Part shown: piece by piece, positions 15,954-25,286 of the stretch
How positions within the stretch are numbered: position 1 is the stretch's first letter
Layout of the letters: each line of letters opens with the position of its first letter
Assembly: GCA_017555695.1 (NCBI GenBank)
Contig: JAFZFX010000011.1
Span: 62,001-126,000 of the forward strand
DNA from: Alistipes sp.
Lineage (GTDB): Bacteria > Bacteroidota > Bacteroidia > Bacteroidales > Rikenellaceae
Length of the DNA: 64,000 nucleotides
Reading direction: 5' to 3'
Program-made: the position numbers and the translations under genes
Notes under the pieces: generated by a model
The model's input: only the letters and a program-made list of their open reading frames with translations
What the model was told of the DNA's origin: nothing
The model's database searches: none

Positions 15954-17465
15954 ATGGGGAAAATTAATAGGCGTCAATTCTTGCAGCGAGCAGGCGTGTC
16001 TGCCGCCGCTTTGGTCGTAGGTATGTATGGTCGCAGTAATGCAGCAGAGACTGCTCAGTCTGATACCGTGCGTGAGGGTATTTCTGCTACGGTTATTGAT
16101 AAAGGTGAGCGATATGAGGCATTATTAGCCGATAATGGCGCAGCATTGGTGAATCCGATGATGGGTTGGGTTATGTATTTCTACTCCAATGAGTTGGAGA
16201 ATTATGGCTCAAAGCTCGCTCCGTCGGATACAGTGGACGATTTTCCTGGACTCTCTACCGTCTATCTGCGTGTGCCGTGGTCATTTGTCGAGCCCGAGGA
16301 GGGTAAATTTGTGTGGGAGTTGCTCGATACTCCCGCTCAGCGCTGGATTGAGAAGGGTAAATATGTAGCCTTCCGCATTAGTGCTATGGAGAGTTGGCTC
16401 TACTACGCTACGCCCAAGTGGGTCTTTGATGCTGGCGCCGTTGGCTACGATGTCGAGGGTCAATATATTGAGCCCGAATATGACGATAAGATATTTTTGG
16501 AGAAGGTCGAAAATTTTATCAAGGCCTTTGCTGCGAGATACGACAATAACCCCAATGTCGCATTTGTCGATGTTGGCCACTTTGGTATGTGGGGCGAGGG
16601 TCACACCGTTATGACCACCCCCAAGCACGGCCACTCGTGGGGCGTCGAGACTCAAAAGCGCCATATAGATATATATCTTCGCCACTTCCAATCGACGCAA
16701 CTCTGCATTTCGGATGATTTTGCGGTTTATAGTAATAGTGCATCAAAATTTGAGATTACCGATTATGCCTTCTCGAAGGGCGTGACACTGCGTGATGATA
16801 GTATCCTTGTATCGCCACCGCCCAATGCGTGGGGAAGTAGTGAGTTGGCGCAGAAATTTTGGCCAACTTTGCCTGTCATTCTTGAGCATGCACACTATAA
16901 TGAATCATATTGGGATAAAGATTGGCTGATGAAATCCGTTGAGGATTACCACTCATCGTTTATGTCTATACACTGGTGGCCGAGAATTTTGCTCGAAGAG
17001 AATCGCGATGTCATCGAGCGCATCAACCGCCGTATGGGTTATCGCTTTAGCGTTAGCAATATCGAATGGCCCAAGAGTGTGGCGCGAGGTGAGGAGTTCG
17101 CAATCAAGAGCGAGTGGTGCAATGTGGGCGTAGCCCCCTGCTATCGTGGCGGTTATCCTTGTTTCACTCTTAAAGACAGCAAAGGTGGTATAGTCTCTAC
17201 TTTGGTGGTCGATTCATTCGATGTCAAGAGTCTGCAAGTAGCCGCTCCCGGTAAAGCCAAAGCCGTAGAGGTTAAACAATCATTCCGCGTAGCACCCCGC
17301 TACGAGGATAAAGCTGGCGTATTCTTTAGGGCTTGCGCCGCAGGCGAATACGACCTCTATGTCTCTGTGGGTCAGCGTGACGGCACACCCCTCTACGAAC
17401 TACCCTATTACGGCTCTGACGGCCACAAGCGCTACCGCATAGGAAAGATAACTGTAACCGATTAA
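15954..17465 (+). CDS. Exported glycosidase-like protein with DUF4832 C-terminal domain (copy B)
   Basis: This 503-residue paralogue of the preceding gene has the same twin-arginine-like start (MGKINRRQFLQRAG), the same barrel motifs (YLRVPWSFVEPEEGKF, HFGMWGEGH) and the same DUF4832 end (GYRFSVSNIEWP). Differences cluster in residues 30-90 and in a segment of about 250-320, where copy A has HEHYGGSVDRGSWDKD and copy B has the shorter HAHYNESYWDKD. These patches lie in loops of the barrel and may change substrate. The gene ends 4 bases before the GH99-like gene, so the two are cotranscribed. An ATG two codons earlier (15948) is also possible. Confidence 0.75.
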   Translation: MGKINRRQFLQRAGVSAAALVVGMYGRSNAAETAQSDTVREGISATVIDKGERYEALLADNGAALVNPMMGWVMYFYSNELENYGSKLAPSDTVDDFPGLSTVYLRVPWSFVEPEEGKFVWELLDTPAQRWIEKGKYVAFRISAMESWLYYATPKWVFDAGAVGYDVEGQYIEPEYDDKIFLEKVENFIKAFAARYDNNPNVAFVDVGHFGMWGEGHTVMTTPKHGHSWGVETQKRHIDIYLRHFQSTQLCISDDFAVYSNSASKFEITDYAFSKGVTLRDDSILVSPPPNAWGSSELAQKFWPTLPVILEHAHYNESYWDKDWLMKSVEDYHSSFMSIHWWPRILLEENRDVIERINRRMGYRFSVSNIEWPKSVARGEEFAIKSEWCNVGVAPCYRGGYPCFTLKDSKGGIVSTLVVDSFDVKSLQVAAPGKAKAVEVKQSFRVAPRYEDKAGVFFRACAAGEYDLYVSVGQRDGTPLYELPYYGSDGHKRYRIGKITVTD

Positions 17466-17469
17466 ATAT

Positions 17470-19269
17470 ATGAGAAAGATAACCTTTTTACTCTCGCTTG
17501 CACTTTTTGCAGCGATATCATCTCCGCTGTCAGCGCAGAACTACGGTAATGGACTCCCCGCTACCGATGCACTTGGTCGCAAACTGCCCGATGCCGACGA
17601 GGTTGGCGCACCCCGCAAAGATAAGTTTGTGGGTCTGTTCTATTGGACATGGCATACCAATTTCTCTAATCTCGAAGCTACTATCCCGAGCCGAATAATA
17701 GAGAAACATCCCGATGCTGCCTACAACTACGAACACCCTGCGTGGGATAATACCCCTCACACCTTTTTCTGGGGCGAGCCTTTGTTCGGCTTCTATCGCG
17801 ATACCGATAAGTGGGTACTGCGTAAGCACGCCGAGATGTTAGCCGATGCGGGTGTCGATGTGTTGTTCTTCGACTGCACTAACGGTAACTACACTTGGCG
17901 TGAGTCATATCAGGCTCTGTGCGAGACCTTTGCCGAGGCTCGTCGCGATGGCATCAATACCCCGCAGATAGCATTTATGCTCGCCTTCGGCCCTACCGAG
18001 GGTAGCCGCGAGGCCATCGTTAGCATATACAAAGATTTGTATAAACCAGCCAAGTACGAGGAGCTATTCTTCAAGTGGCAGGGCAAACCGCTTATTATGG
18101 CCTACCCCGAGATGCTAATCGATGTCGAGGGCGATGCCGAAGCAACGGCTCTCCACCGCGAGATTCGCAACTACTTCACCTTCCGCCCTGGTCAGCCCGT
18201 CTATAATAAGGGTCCGCAGCGTGAAGATCATTGGGGTTGGTTGGAGGTCTATCCTCAGCACGGCTTTGTCAAGAAACAGAGTGGCGGCTTCGAGCAGGTG
18301 ACTGTCGGAGTGTCGCAGAATTGGACTGCACATCAGGGTTTGAGCGCAATGAATACCAAGGGCGCTTTCGGCCGTAGCTACACTGATGCCAAAGGTCACA
18401 ACTACACTGAAGATGTGGTCAATCAGGGTCTTAACTTCCAGGAACAGTGGGATCGCGCGTTGGCTATCGACCCCGACTTCATCTTCATTACGGGTTGGAA
18501 CGAGTGGATTATGGGTCGATTTGAGGAGTGGTCGAATCAGAAAAACGCCTTCCCCGACCAGTTCGATCAGGAGCATAGCCGCGACATCGAGCCTATGCGA
18601 GGCGGCCACGGCGACAACTACTATTATCAGATGATTGCCAACATCCGCCGTTTCAAGGGTATGCCATCAACACTTTCAGCTCCTGCCGAGGCTGTCAAGA
18701 GAATGAAGGTGGATGGCCGATTCGAGGAGTGGCAACCCATTGCTGGATATGATGCGACACGCGGAAATACACTCCACCGCAATAGCGATGGTTGGAAAGG
18801 TCTGCACTATCAGAACACCAGCGGCCGTAACGATATTGTTAGCACTAAAGTTGCACACGATAAGAGCAATATCTACTTCTATGTTGCTTGTGCCGAGCCT
18901 ATTACTCCATCTACTGATCGCGCGTGGATGCGCCTCTATATTGATGTGGATCGCAAGCGCGAAACAGGCTGGGAGGGTTACGATTATGTGATTAATCGCA
19001 TTAATCCCTCTGCCGAAAGTGCCGTTGTAGAGCGCTCGGTGGATGGTGGCATCTGGCAGCGTATTGGTAATATTAAATATAGCGTCGTGGAAAATGAGAT
19101 GGAACTCGCTATACCGCTCGAGATGTTTGGGCTTACCAACGGTGTGGAGTTCGCTCTGGAGTTCAAGTGGTCTGACAATACACAGACTGAGGGCGATGTG
19201 TATGAGTTTTATCTGAACGGAGACTCTGCGCCGCAGGGCCGTTTCAACTATGTTTATCGAGCCAAGTAG
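17470..19269 (+). CDS. Secreted GH71/GH99-like protein with C-terminal CBM9-like domain
   Basis: The 599-residue protein has a signal peptide (MRKITFLLSLALFAAISSPLSAQ). Residues about 45-395 form a GH99/GH71-like barrel: VGLFYWTWHTNFSN, WVLRKHAEMLADAGVDVLFFD, GKPLIMAYPEM and FITGWNEWIMGRFEEW. Residues about 415-599 form a CBM9/DOMON-like beta-sandwich: VDGRFEEWQPIAG, NIYFYVACAEPI, RLYIDVDRKRETGWEGYDY and MELAIPLEMFGL. Enzymes of the GH99 group act on alpha-mannan endo-linkages, but the catalytic pair here was not aligned, so the substrate is open. With the two DUF4832 proteins it forms a three-enzyme glycan-processing set without local SusC/SusD. Confidence 0.8.
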   Translation: MRKITFLLSLALFAAISSPLSAQNYGNGLPATDALGRKLPDADEVGAPRKDKFVGLFYWTWHTNFSNLEATIPSRIIEKHPDAAYNYEHPAWDNTPHTFFWGEPLFGFYRDTDKWVLRKHAEMLADAGVDVLFFDCTNGNYTWRESYQALCETFAEARRDGINTPQIAFMLAFGPTEGSREAIVSIYKDLYKPAKYEELFFKWQGKPLIMAYPEMLIDVEGDAEATALHREIRNYFTFRPGQPVYNKGPQREDHWGWLEVYPQHGFVKKQSGGFEQVTVGVSQNWTAHQGLSAMNTKGAFGRSYTDAKGHNYTEDVVNQGLNFQEQWDRALAIDPDFIFITGWNEWIMGRFEEWSNQKNAFPDQFDQEHSRDIEPMRGGHGDNYYYQMIANIRRFKGMPSTLSAPAEAVKRMKVDGRFEEWQPIAGYDATRGNTLHRNSDGWKGLHYQNTSGRNDIVSTKVAHDKSNIYFYVACAEPITPSTDRAWMRLYIDVDRKRETGWEGYDYVINRINPSAESAVVERSVDGGIWQRIGNIKYSVVENEMELAIPLEMFGLTNGVEFALEFKWSDNTQTEGDVYEFYLNGDSAPQGRFNYVYRAK

Positions 19270-19290
19270 AATTTTATAAATTTTAGATAG

Positions 19291-19950
19291 ATGTCAATCA
19301 AAAGTGAAATAGAGCGTCTTAATCAAGAGTTGCCTGCGGGTGTAAAGCTACTCGCTGTGTCGAAATTTCATCCTGTCGAGGCTCTGCGCGAGGCCTATGA
19401 TGCTGGTCAGCGAGCATTCGGCGAGAGCCGTCCGCAGGAGCTGAAGCTAAAGGCCGAGACGATGCCTGATGATGTCGAGTGGCATATGATAGGCCACTTG
19501 CAAACCAACAAAGTAAAATATATTGCCCCCTTCGTTACGCTAATCGAGTCGCTTGATAGCGAGCGACTTGCGGCCGAGATTGATCGCCAGGCTGCAAAGT
19601 GTGGTCGCACGATAGATTGTCTGCTTGAGATACATGTCACTAATGAACTGACCAAGTCGGGTTGGGATTATAATGAACTGCTGACCTTCGTGCGTGAGGG
19701 CGGTTTTAGTAACTACCCCAATATCCGTCTGCGTGGTGTGATGGGTATGGCAACATTCACCGACGATGAGGCTATGGTAAGGGCCGACTTTGAGCGTTTG
19801 GCCGCTTGTAAGGCCGAACTCGCTACCTATTTTGGCGAGGAGTTCGATACCCTATCTATGGGAATGTCTGACGATTACCACATCGCATTGGAGTATGGCT
19901 CCACTGAGGTGCGTATCGGCTCAACAATCTTTGGTGCAAGAGAGTATTAA
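19291..19950 (+). CDS. yggS: PLP-binding homeostasis protein, YggS family
   Basis: This 219-residue cytoplasmic protein binds pyridoxal phosphate and buffers free PLP. The cofactor lysine is Lys25 in LLAVSKFHP. The other family segments GQRAFGESRPQEL, WHMIGHLQTNKVK and SMGMSDDYHIALEYGSTEVRIGS are intact. It follows the GH99-like gene by 21 bases, an accidental-looking operon partner, and precedes a metallophosphoesterase by 17 bases. Confidence 0.94.
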   Translation: MSIKSEIERLNQELPAGVKLLAVSKFHPVEALREAYDAGQRAFGESRPQELKLKAETMPDDVEWHMIGHLQTNKVKYIAPFVTLIESLDSERLAAEIDRQAAKCGRTIDCLLEIHVTNELTKSGWDYNELLTFVREGGFSNYPNIRLRGVMGMATFTDDEAMVRADFERLAACKAELATYFGEEFDTLSMGMSDDYHIALEYGSTEVRIGSTIFGAREY

Positions 19951-19967
19951 TACATCATAATATAATT

Positions 19968-20942
19968 ATGGATAGGAAAAAGTTTTTAACATCTATGGTG
20001 GCGCTGGGTGGCGCAGCAATTCTGCCCACAGCTGCCCGTGCCGATGTGCTTGAGCATATCGAATCGCTTGTAGCCAAGGCTCAAAAGAAGCGAATCGACC
20101 CATCGAAAGTTGTGCTTTTGTCGGATATTCATATCTGCGGGGAGCTCAACAATGGCAAATCTATACACTACCCCTATAACCCCACTTCGTTGCAACTACG
20201 CATCGAGGAGATTCTCTCTATGCGTCCTCTGCCCGCCAATGTGATTGTCTTTGGCGATGTGGCGTGGGACTATGGTCTGGAGGAGGACTATCGTTATGCC
20301 GCCGAGTTGCTTCGCCCGCTTGAGGATGCTGGTATTAAGATTACGCTGGCTATGGGTAACCACGACCGTCGTGAGGCCTTCTTTAAGGTCTTCCCGCAGT
20401 ATGTAGCCTCTTCGCCCGTTGAAGGTCGTGTGGTGTCGGTTGTTGAGCTACCCGATGTAGATATTGTGATGCTAGATTCGTTGAGCGAACTGCCCAATCT
20501 CAAGCCCCGTCAGGCTACAAATGTAAATGGTGAGGTGGATTCTGCTCAAATTGAGTGGCTGAAAAGTTATCTTCTCTCGAAAGGAGAGCGTTCCGTGTTG
20601 CTTGGTGCTCACCACCCGCTGAAGGAGTTGCCAGCGCTGGAGAGTCTGATTGCATCATCGCCCAATGTGAAGGGCTATATATTCGGACATGTGCACTATT
20701 GGAGCAAATTGGCGCACATCATCCGTCCCCGTCAGGGTTTGCATATGGTTCCGACCGTGTCACTGCCCGCCACATTCTATGGCGATATAGGTATGGCCGT
20801 AATGAGTGTTAGTGCTACTGGTGCAAAGATTCAATACTCGTCAAAGGGCTTCTGGTGGCCACAACCGTCCGATAATCCCCCTGCCGAGTGGAAGCGTCGT
20901 GCCGACGATTTGCAGAACGAGGAGACTAATATCTTGTTCTAA
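19968..20942 (+). CDS. Exported calcineurin-like metallophosphoesterase
   Basis: The 324-residue protein has an N-terminal hydrophobic signal (MDRKKFLTSMVALGGAAILP; RKKFL resembles a weak twin-arginine motif). The metallophosphoesterase motifs are complete: DIH (Asp53, His55), GDVAWDYG (Asp97), GNHDRR, LGAHHP and the terminal GHVHYW. The enzyme hydrolyses a phosphomonoester or diester with two metal ions, likely in the periplasm; the substrate is unknown. It is the last gene of the operon and is followed at once by a strong terminator. Confidence 0.88.
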   Translation: MDRKKFLTSMVALGGAAILPTAARADVLEHIESLVAKAQKKRIDPSKVVLLSDIHICGELNNGKSIHYPYNPTSLQLRIEEILSMRPLPANVIVFGDVAWDYGLEEDYRYAAELLRPLEDAGIKITLAMGNHDRREAFFKVFPQYVASSPVEGRVVSVVELPDVDIVMLDSLSELPNLKPRQATNVNGEVDSAQIEWLKSYLLSKGERSVLLGAHHPLKELPALESLIASSPNVKGYIFGHVHYWSKLAHIIRPRQGLHMVPTVSLPATFYGDIGMAVMSVSATGAKIQYSSKGFWWPQPSDNPPAEWKRRADDLQNEETNILF

Positions 20943-20958
20943 TCTGTTCGGACTAAAT

Positions 20959-20997
20959 AACAACGGCGACCTCATTAAGGGGTCGCCGTTGTTGTCT
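20959..20997. terminator. Bidirectional terminator
   Basis: AACAACGGCGACC (20959-20971) pairs exactly with GGTCGCCGTTGTT (20981-20993), flanked by short T-rich sequence on both strands, between the convergent phosphoesterase and PqaA-like genes. Confidence 0.9.
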
Positions 20998-22377
20998 TTA
21001 TGGTTCTACCAAATTGGTGATGTATGGTTTGTCGAATAGCTCCTTGCTGTCGGCTGTATACATACGCGTAGTGATGTTGTATGTGCTATTGGGCTTGCTG
21101 GGATGCTTATACTTCAGGATAACCACAAAGGCTTTGTAGCCGCTCTCTGGGTAATCAACCTCCACCATGAATCGTGTAGCGCCACTCTTCACATCAGCCT
21201 TTTTGCAGATGAATTTCTGCTTTCTGAAGTCTCTGTTTTCGCATACAGCCTCCCAAATCTCTACCTCCTCCAAGAGTCCCTTCTCTGCCTTGAAACTGAA
21301 CTCTATGTTCTCCTCTGTCTGCTTTGGCTTGTACTCCATGCGGGGATATTTCAGGCCGTTGATACTTTGGTGGAAGAATGCCTCGAGCGAAGATGTCGCC
21401 TCGTCATTAAGACCGTGACCTGCATTGACCGAGTATGCTGTCCAACTATCGCCAGGTATGTCGTTAAGGTAGTTCTTCGCAGCATCGGTAGACCAATATG
21501 GGTCGTTCGAGCCGAGCATCACCATCTTAGGCATTGTGTAGTTTTTGCGATAAGAGTATGGATCTACCATTTTCACGATTGTCCAACCCTCGGGAGTAAT
21601 CAACTCCTCGGTAAGTCCAATTCTCACATAGTCGCCAATCGATGCGCTGTAATCGCCAAACATATGGCGCTGATACGGCACATTGACGCGCATATTCAAG
21701 ATATCTATCACCGCAGGTGCAATAGCTACCACGCGCTTGTCGCCCGAACCCGCTGTCATCCAGGTTGTCCAACCGCGCTTTGAGTAGCCGTTGAGTACAA
21801 ACTTGTTCACCGTTTTGGTGCGCTTTTCGGCTACAAACTCCTCGATGGCGTCCATTGCCTTTACGGCACTCTTCACCATCGGGAAGAGCAACGGCCACGA
21901 ATAGTCCTGCTCTTTCATAAAACGGAAGAGCGTATATGAGAGCAGATCGTCCTCATACTTGCCTCCGTATAGGGGCTGGCGTGGTACTTGCCATAGAATA
22001 GCTGTAACGGCATTGCAACGGCGCGCAATGTTCGACTGCGTAGCGATTGTGCCGTCATCCCAACTATGCAGGTTGGGTTTCTCGGTCTCGGTATTCACAC
22101 TACCACCCGATATGTGCAGTAGAGCCTCGTCGTGCTTTAGTTCGTCGGGGATAATTACTACCAACTCGTGACGCCAAACAATATCCTGCCACTTCTGCGA
22201 TGTGAACTCCAGACGATAAGCCGTCACACCCTCACCTCGCATCTGGTCCACAAATTCCCAACCATAGGTTTTGTCGCCATTGTTGATGTAATCCACCAAG
22301 GCAGTCTCGGCGGTTGTCTGCGCGTACAGCAAGCACGAAAGTGCAGACAGAATCAGTGTGCAGAAAAATTTTTTCAT
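20998..22377 (-). CDS. PhoPQ-activated pathogenicity-related (PqaA-like) alpha/beta hydrolase
   Basis: The 459-residue protein has a signal peptide (MKKFFCTLILSALSCLLYAQ). The alpha/beta-hydrolase landmarks of the PqaA-type family are present: ELVVIIPDEL, LLHISGGS, AILWQVPRQPLYGG, nucleophile elbow NGYSKRGWTTW (Ser199), MVMLGSNDPYW (acid) and SVNAGHGL (His). The natural substrate of this family is not established. It lies 45 bases after the M23 peptidase gene on the same strand and shares the bidirectional terminator at 20959. Confidence 0.85.
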   Translation of the reverse strand: MKKFFCTLILSALSCLLYAQTTAETALVDYINNGDKTYGWEFVDQMRGEGVTAYRLEFTSQKWQDIVWRHELVVIIPDELKHDEALLHISGGSVNTETEKPNLHSWDDGTIATQSNIARRCNAVTAILWQVPRQPLYGGKYEDDLLSYTLFRFMKEQDYSWPLLFPMVKSAVKAMDAIEEFVAEKRTKTVNKFVLNGYSKRGWTTWMTAGSGDKRVVAIAPAVIDILNMRVNVPYQRHMFGDYSASIGDYVRIGLTEELITPEGWTIVKMVDPYSYRKNYTMPKMVMLGSNDPYWSTDAAKNYLNDIPGDSWTAYSVNAGHGLNDEATSSLEAFFHQSINGLKYPRMEYKPKQTEENIEFSFKAEKGLLEEVEIWEAVCENRDFRKQKFICKKADVKSGATRFMVEVDYPESGYKAFVVILKYKHPSKPNSTYNITTRMYTADSKELFDKPYITNLVEP

Positions 22378-22422
22378 ACGCTTAATTGTTTTAGCAAATG
22401 AGTTTAATACGCCTAGAGCCTT

Positions 22423-23469
22423 TTATCTTACTCTTATTCGCTGGCCGATACGCAGAGTTGTGGTCTTCTTGATGCCGTTCAACTGACATAACTTTGTAAC
22501 TGTTGTGTGGTTGTTGATGGCAATACGACCCAGCGTGTCACCCTTCTTGACGATGTGATATTTAACAGCTGCCGCCTCGGCTGCAATCTTCTTGTCCTCC
22601 TCGTCGCTCTGTATCTCCTCCTCGAAGTCTTGAGTGAAACGAGAGTACGGGCTGAAGTATGTGCGCTTGAGCAAGAATGTCTCACGGCGCAGATCTCCCG
22701 TTGTGAAGTCAATCAGACGCTCGGGGTCGAATGTCTGACCCTTGTAACGAATCTCATAGTGCAGATGCGAGCCTGTGCTGCGGCCGGTGTTACCACCCTT
22801 ACCAATCTGCTGACCAGCTGTTACCCACTCGTTGGGTTTTACGCTAATCTCCGAAAGGTGAGCGTAATATGTCTCCAAGCCGTTGTCGTGGCGCAATACA
22901 ACCAGATTACCATAACCACCGCTTATGTAGGTGCAGATACGCACGCGGCCATCGAATGTAGCATAAACAGGGTCGCCAGTCTCAAGGTCGATATCTGTAC
23001 CCTGGTGTATGCGGCGACGGCGGGGGCCATACTTCGATGTTACACGACCCTTAAACGGATAGTGGTAGCTCTTCAACGAATCCACCAGGTCAATAACCAT
23101 CGAGATGGGCAAATCCTTCAGCTCCACCTTGTAGGGCTGTACCTTTGTTGTGTCCCAATCCTGAATAAATACGGTCTCGTCCAATACATCAATGTCGCGG
23201 TTACGCACAAAACGCCAAGTGTTGTCGTTGTAGAGAACAATGTTCAGACCCTCGCTCGATGAAGGAATGGTATCCACCACCAATACATCCGATGCGCTGA
23301 ACTCTGGGCCTGATGCCAACGGAACGCGCTTAACTACGACGGCGTCGCTGGGCAGTGTCTTGGTCTTGAGTGTGTCGGTCTTTGTTGTATCCGACTCTGT
23401 CTGCTGCGCTACGGCAGCCGTTGCTACGAAAAGCAAAAATACTAACAGCAGGTTTCTGCGAAAATTCAT
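22423..23469 (-). CDS. M23 metallopeptidase with C-terminal LysM
   Basis: The 348-residue cell-wall protein has a signal peptide (RRNLLLVFLLFVATAAVAQ), an M23 zinc endopeptidase domain (about 145-260: IHQGTDIDLETG, YYAHLSEI, GSHLHYEIRYKG) and a C-terminal LysM (about 302-348: YHIVKKGDTLGRIAINNH, GQRIRV). The zinc ligands HxGxD and HxH are present, so it should be active on peptidoglycan peptides. Between the two domains lies an acidic linker (FEEEIQSDEEDKK). It is downstream of DUF3109 by 29 bases in the yicC-led unit. Confidence 0.93.
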   Translation of the reverse strand: MNFRRNLLLVFLLFVATAAVAQQTESDTTKTDTLKTKTLPSDAVVVKRVPLASGPEFSASDVLVVDTIPSSSEGLNIVLYNDNTWRFVRNRDIDVLDETVFIQDWDTTKVQPYKVELKDLPISMVIDLVDSLKSYHYPFKGRVTSKYGPRRRRIHQGTDIDLETGDPVYATFDGRVRICTYISGGYGNLVVLRHDNGLETYYAHLSEISVKPNEWVTAGQQIGKGGNTGRSTGSHLHYEIRYKGQTFDPERLIDFTTGDLRRETFLLKRTYFSPYSRFTQDFEEEIQSDEEDKKIAAEAAAVKYHIVKKGDTLGRIAINNHTTVTKLCQLNGIKKTTTLRIGQRIRVR

Positions 23470-23498
23470 TTTATTGTGTTTTTATCTCTTTTATTATT

Positions 23499-24074
23499 TT
23501 ACTTCTGTTCCTTAAGTAACTCCTCGGCACACTCCAACGCCTTGTAGAACTCCTCACCAAAACGACGGATGATAGGCTCCTTCAGCGCCTTATATACGGG
23601 TAAGCCCAACTTCTTGCCACACTCCACTGCATCACGGCATACTGCCCAACGGTGGTAGTTGAGTCCATACGAACCATTTGAGAACTGCGCTACTCTAATC
23701 GGATAGAGATGGCACGATATGGGCTTCAGGAACGAACACTCACCATTACGATATGCTCGCTCGATGGCGCAATATGTTATGCCATCCTCGGTAAAAGCAT
23801 AGGCGCACTCGGCCTCGTTTATCAATGGAGTGGTGTAGTCGCCGTCAGCATCTACGACCATAAATCCCTGTCGCTCAATCTCGCGGCGGCCCTCCTCGGT
23901 CATATATTTGGCGTATGACTCATACTCCTGCTCCAGGATATCCACCTCGTCCAACTCCAGCGGAGCACCAGCATCACCCTCTACGCAGCAGATGCCCTTG
24001 CAACGGCTGATGTCGCACGCAAAGCACTCACGCAGCAGATCGGCGCTTACTATTTTATCATCAATCTCTATCAT
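23499..24074 (-). CDS. DUF3109 family cysteine-rich protein
   Basis: This 191-residue cytoplasmic protein belongs to DUF3109, widespread in Bacteroidetes. Its cysteines are characteristic: CFACDISRCKGICC near the N-terminus and CSFLKPISCHLYPIRV and WAVCRDAVECG later, suggesting metal or Fe-S binding. The function is unknown. It sits between nadD and the M23 gene in a tightly packed unit. Confidence 0.9.
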   Translation of the reverse strand: MIEIDDKIVSADLLRECFACDISRCKGICCVEGDAGAPLELDEVDILEQEYESYAKYMTEEGRREIERQGFMVVDADGDYTTPLINEAECAYAFTEDGITYCAIERAYRNGECSFLKPISCHLYPIRVAQFSNGSYGLNYHRWAVCRDAVECGKKLGLPVYKALKEPIIRRFGEEFYKALECAEELLKEQK

Positions 24075-24105
24075 CGTTTAATTACTTTTTGTCTGTTCTC
24101 TTCAT

Positions 24106-24705
24106 CTATTTTGTTGCTCGCCACAACCCTTTTTCGCGGATGTAGCCAGCTACCTCACCGTCAATCATTCGGGTTATATCTCCACCCTGCTCCAACGCCT
24201 CTCTGATTTGAGTCGAAGAGTAATCATACTGTGGAGCGTCGGCAAGGAATGTTGTGCGCGGAGTTGAGTATGTCATCTCTACGCCTGGTCGCGGATAGAC
24301 GAAAATGTCGTACCCTGCGATAATCTCCTCGGCCTCTCGCCATTGCGGTAGAGTGTTAATAAGGTCGCTACCTATCAAAATCTTGAACTCCATTATATCG
24401 CCATAGTTCTCCTTCAAGTGGCGCAGCGTGTTGATTGTGTATGATGGCTTCTCCAACAGAAACTCTATCACCGATGGCACGATGTGATTCGGGAATCGTG
24501 AGTTGCGACAGGCTATCTCCACCATTGCGTAGCGATCCATCTCGGGAGCCTGCACGGCATCCTGCTTGAATGGGTTTTGCGGCGAGATAATCATCGCCAC
24601 CTCATCGCACAGTCCCTTCTCAACCGCATACTCTGCGAGTGCTGTATGGCCTCGGTGTACGGGGTTGAACGACCCGAAGTATAACATCATCCTCTTCTTT
24701 GCCAT
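24106..24705 (-). CDS. nadD: Nicotinate-nucleotide adenylyltransferase
   Basis: NadD transfers AMP from ATP to nicotinate mononucleotide in NAD synthesis. The 199-residue protein shows the nucleotidyltransferase motif YFGSFNPVHRGH (HRGH) and the C-terminal SSTQIREAL. It lies 11 bases downstream of gmk. Confidence 0.94.
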   Translation of the reverse strand: MAKKRMMLYFGSFNPVHRGHTALAEYAVEKGLCDEVAMIISPQNPFKQDAVQAPEMDRYAMVEIACRNSRFPNHIVPSVIEFLLEKPSYTINTLRHLKENYGDIMEFKILIGSDLINTLPQWREAEEIIAGYDIFVYPRPGVEMTYSTPRTTFLADAPQYDYSSTQIREALEQGGDITRMIDGEVAGYIREKGLWRATK

Positions 24706-24716
24706 CTTAGCGTGTT

Positions 24717-25283
24717 TTATGCCAGGAAGTTCTCAATGATGCGACGAGCCTTTGCAATGGCATCCTCCAATACATCGTTCACCACCACATAATCAAACTC
24801 GCCCGACTTTGAAATCTCGAAGTCAGCCTTTGCTACACGCTTCTCGATTGTCTCTGCCGAGTCGGTGCCTCTACCCTCCAATCTGCGGCGCAACTCCTCC
24901 ACAGAAGGTGGCATAATGAACATTGAGCAAGCTGCCTCGCCGAAGATGCGCTTGAGGTTGATACCACCCATCACATCCACATCGAAAATGATTACATTAC
25001 CCTTGCCCCAGATGCGCTCCATCTCGCTCTTGAGTGTGCCGTAGCAAGTGCCGTTATAAACCTCCTCCCACTCAACGAACTCGTCAGCCTGCACCTTGGT
25101 GCGGAACTCCTCCTGCGAGAGAAAGAAGTAATCTACTCCATTCTGTTCCTGGCCACGAGGCTGGCGCGATGTGGCCGAGATTGAGAACTCGAATTGCGGA
25201 AAAATCTTCAACAACTCCTTAACGATTGTTGTCTTACCCGAGCCGCTCGGTGCCGAAAATATTATAAGTTTACCAGTTGCCAT
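24717..25283 (-). CDS. gmk: Guanylate kinase
   Basis: Gmk phosphorylates GMP to GDP. The P-loop is APSGSGKTT (11-19), followed by the conserved SATSRQPRGQEQNGVDYFF (GMP-binding) and FDVDVMGG. At 188 residues it is of normal length. It is 3 bases downstream of yicC, an old association seen in many bacteria. Confidence 0.96.
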   Translation of the reverse strand: MATGKLIIFSAPSGSGKTTIVKELLKIFPQFEFSISATSRQPRGQEQNGVDYFFLSQEEFRTKVQADEFVEWEEVYNGTCYGTLKSEMERIWGKGNVIIFDVDVMGGINLKRIFGEAACSMFIMPPSVEELRRRLEGRGTDSAETIEKRVAKADFEISKSGEFDYVVVNDVLEDAIAKARRIIENFLA

Positions 25284-25286
25284 ATG

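Larger units (their letters stand above)
14384..17465 (+). repeat. Tandem gene duplication (copies A and B)
   Basis: The 14384-15910 and 15954-17465 genes are nearly identical in DNA over their first 60 bases and over long stretches of the 3' half (for example 15384-15578 versus 16939-17133), with divergent patches between. The patchwork suggests a fairly recent duplication, perhaps with gene conversion. Confidence 0.85.

Noticed and set aside
22507..23262. Plus-strand open frame of 251 codons opposite the M23 peptidase gene
   Set aside because: The M23/LysM protein on the minus strand has intact catalytic motifs; the antisense translation is low-complexity Val/Leu/Cys.
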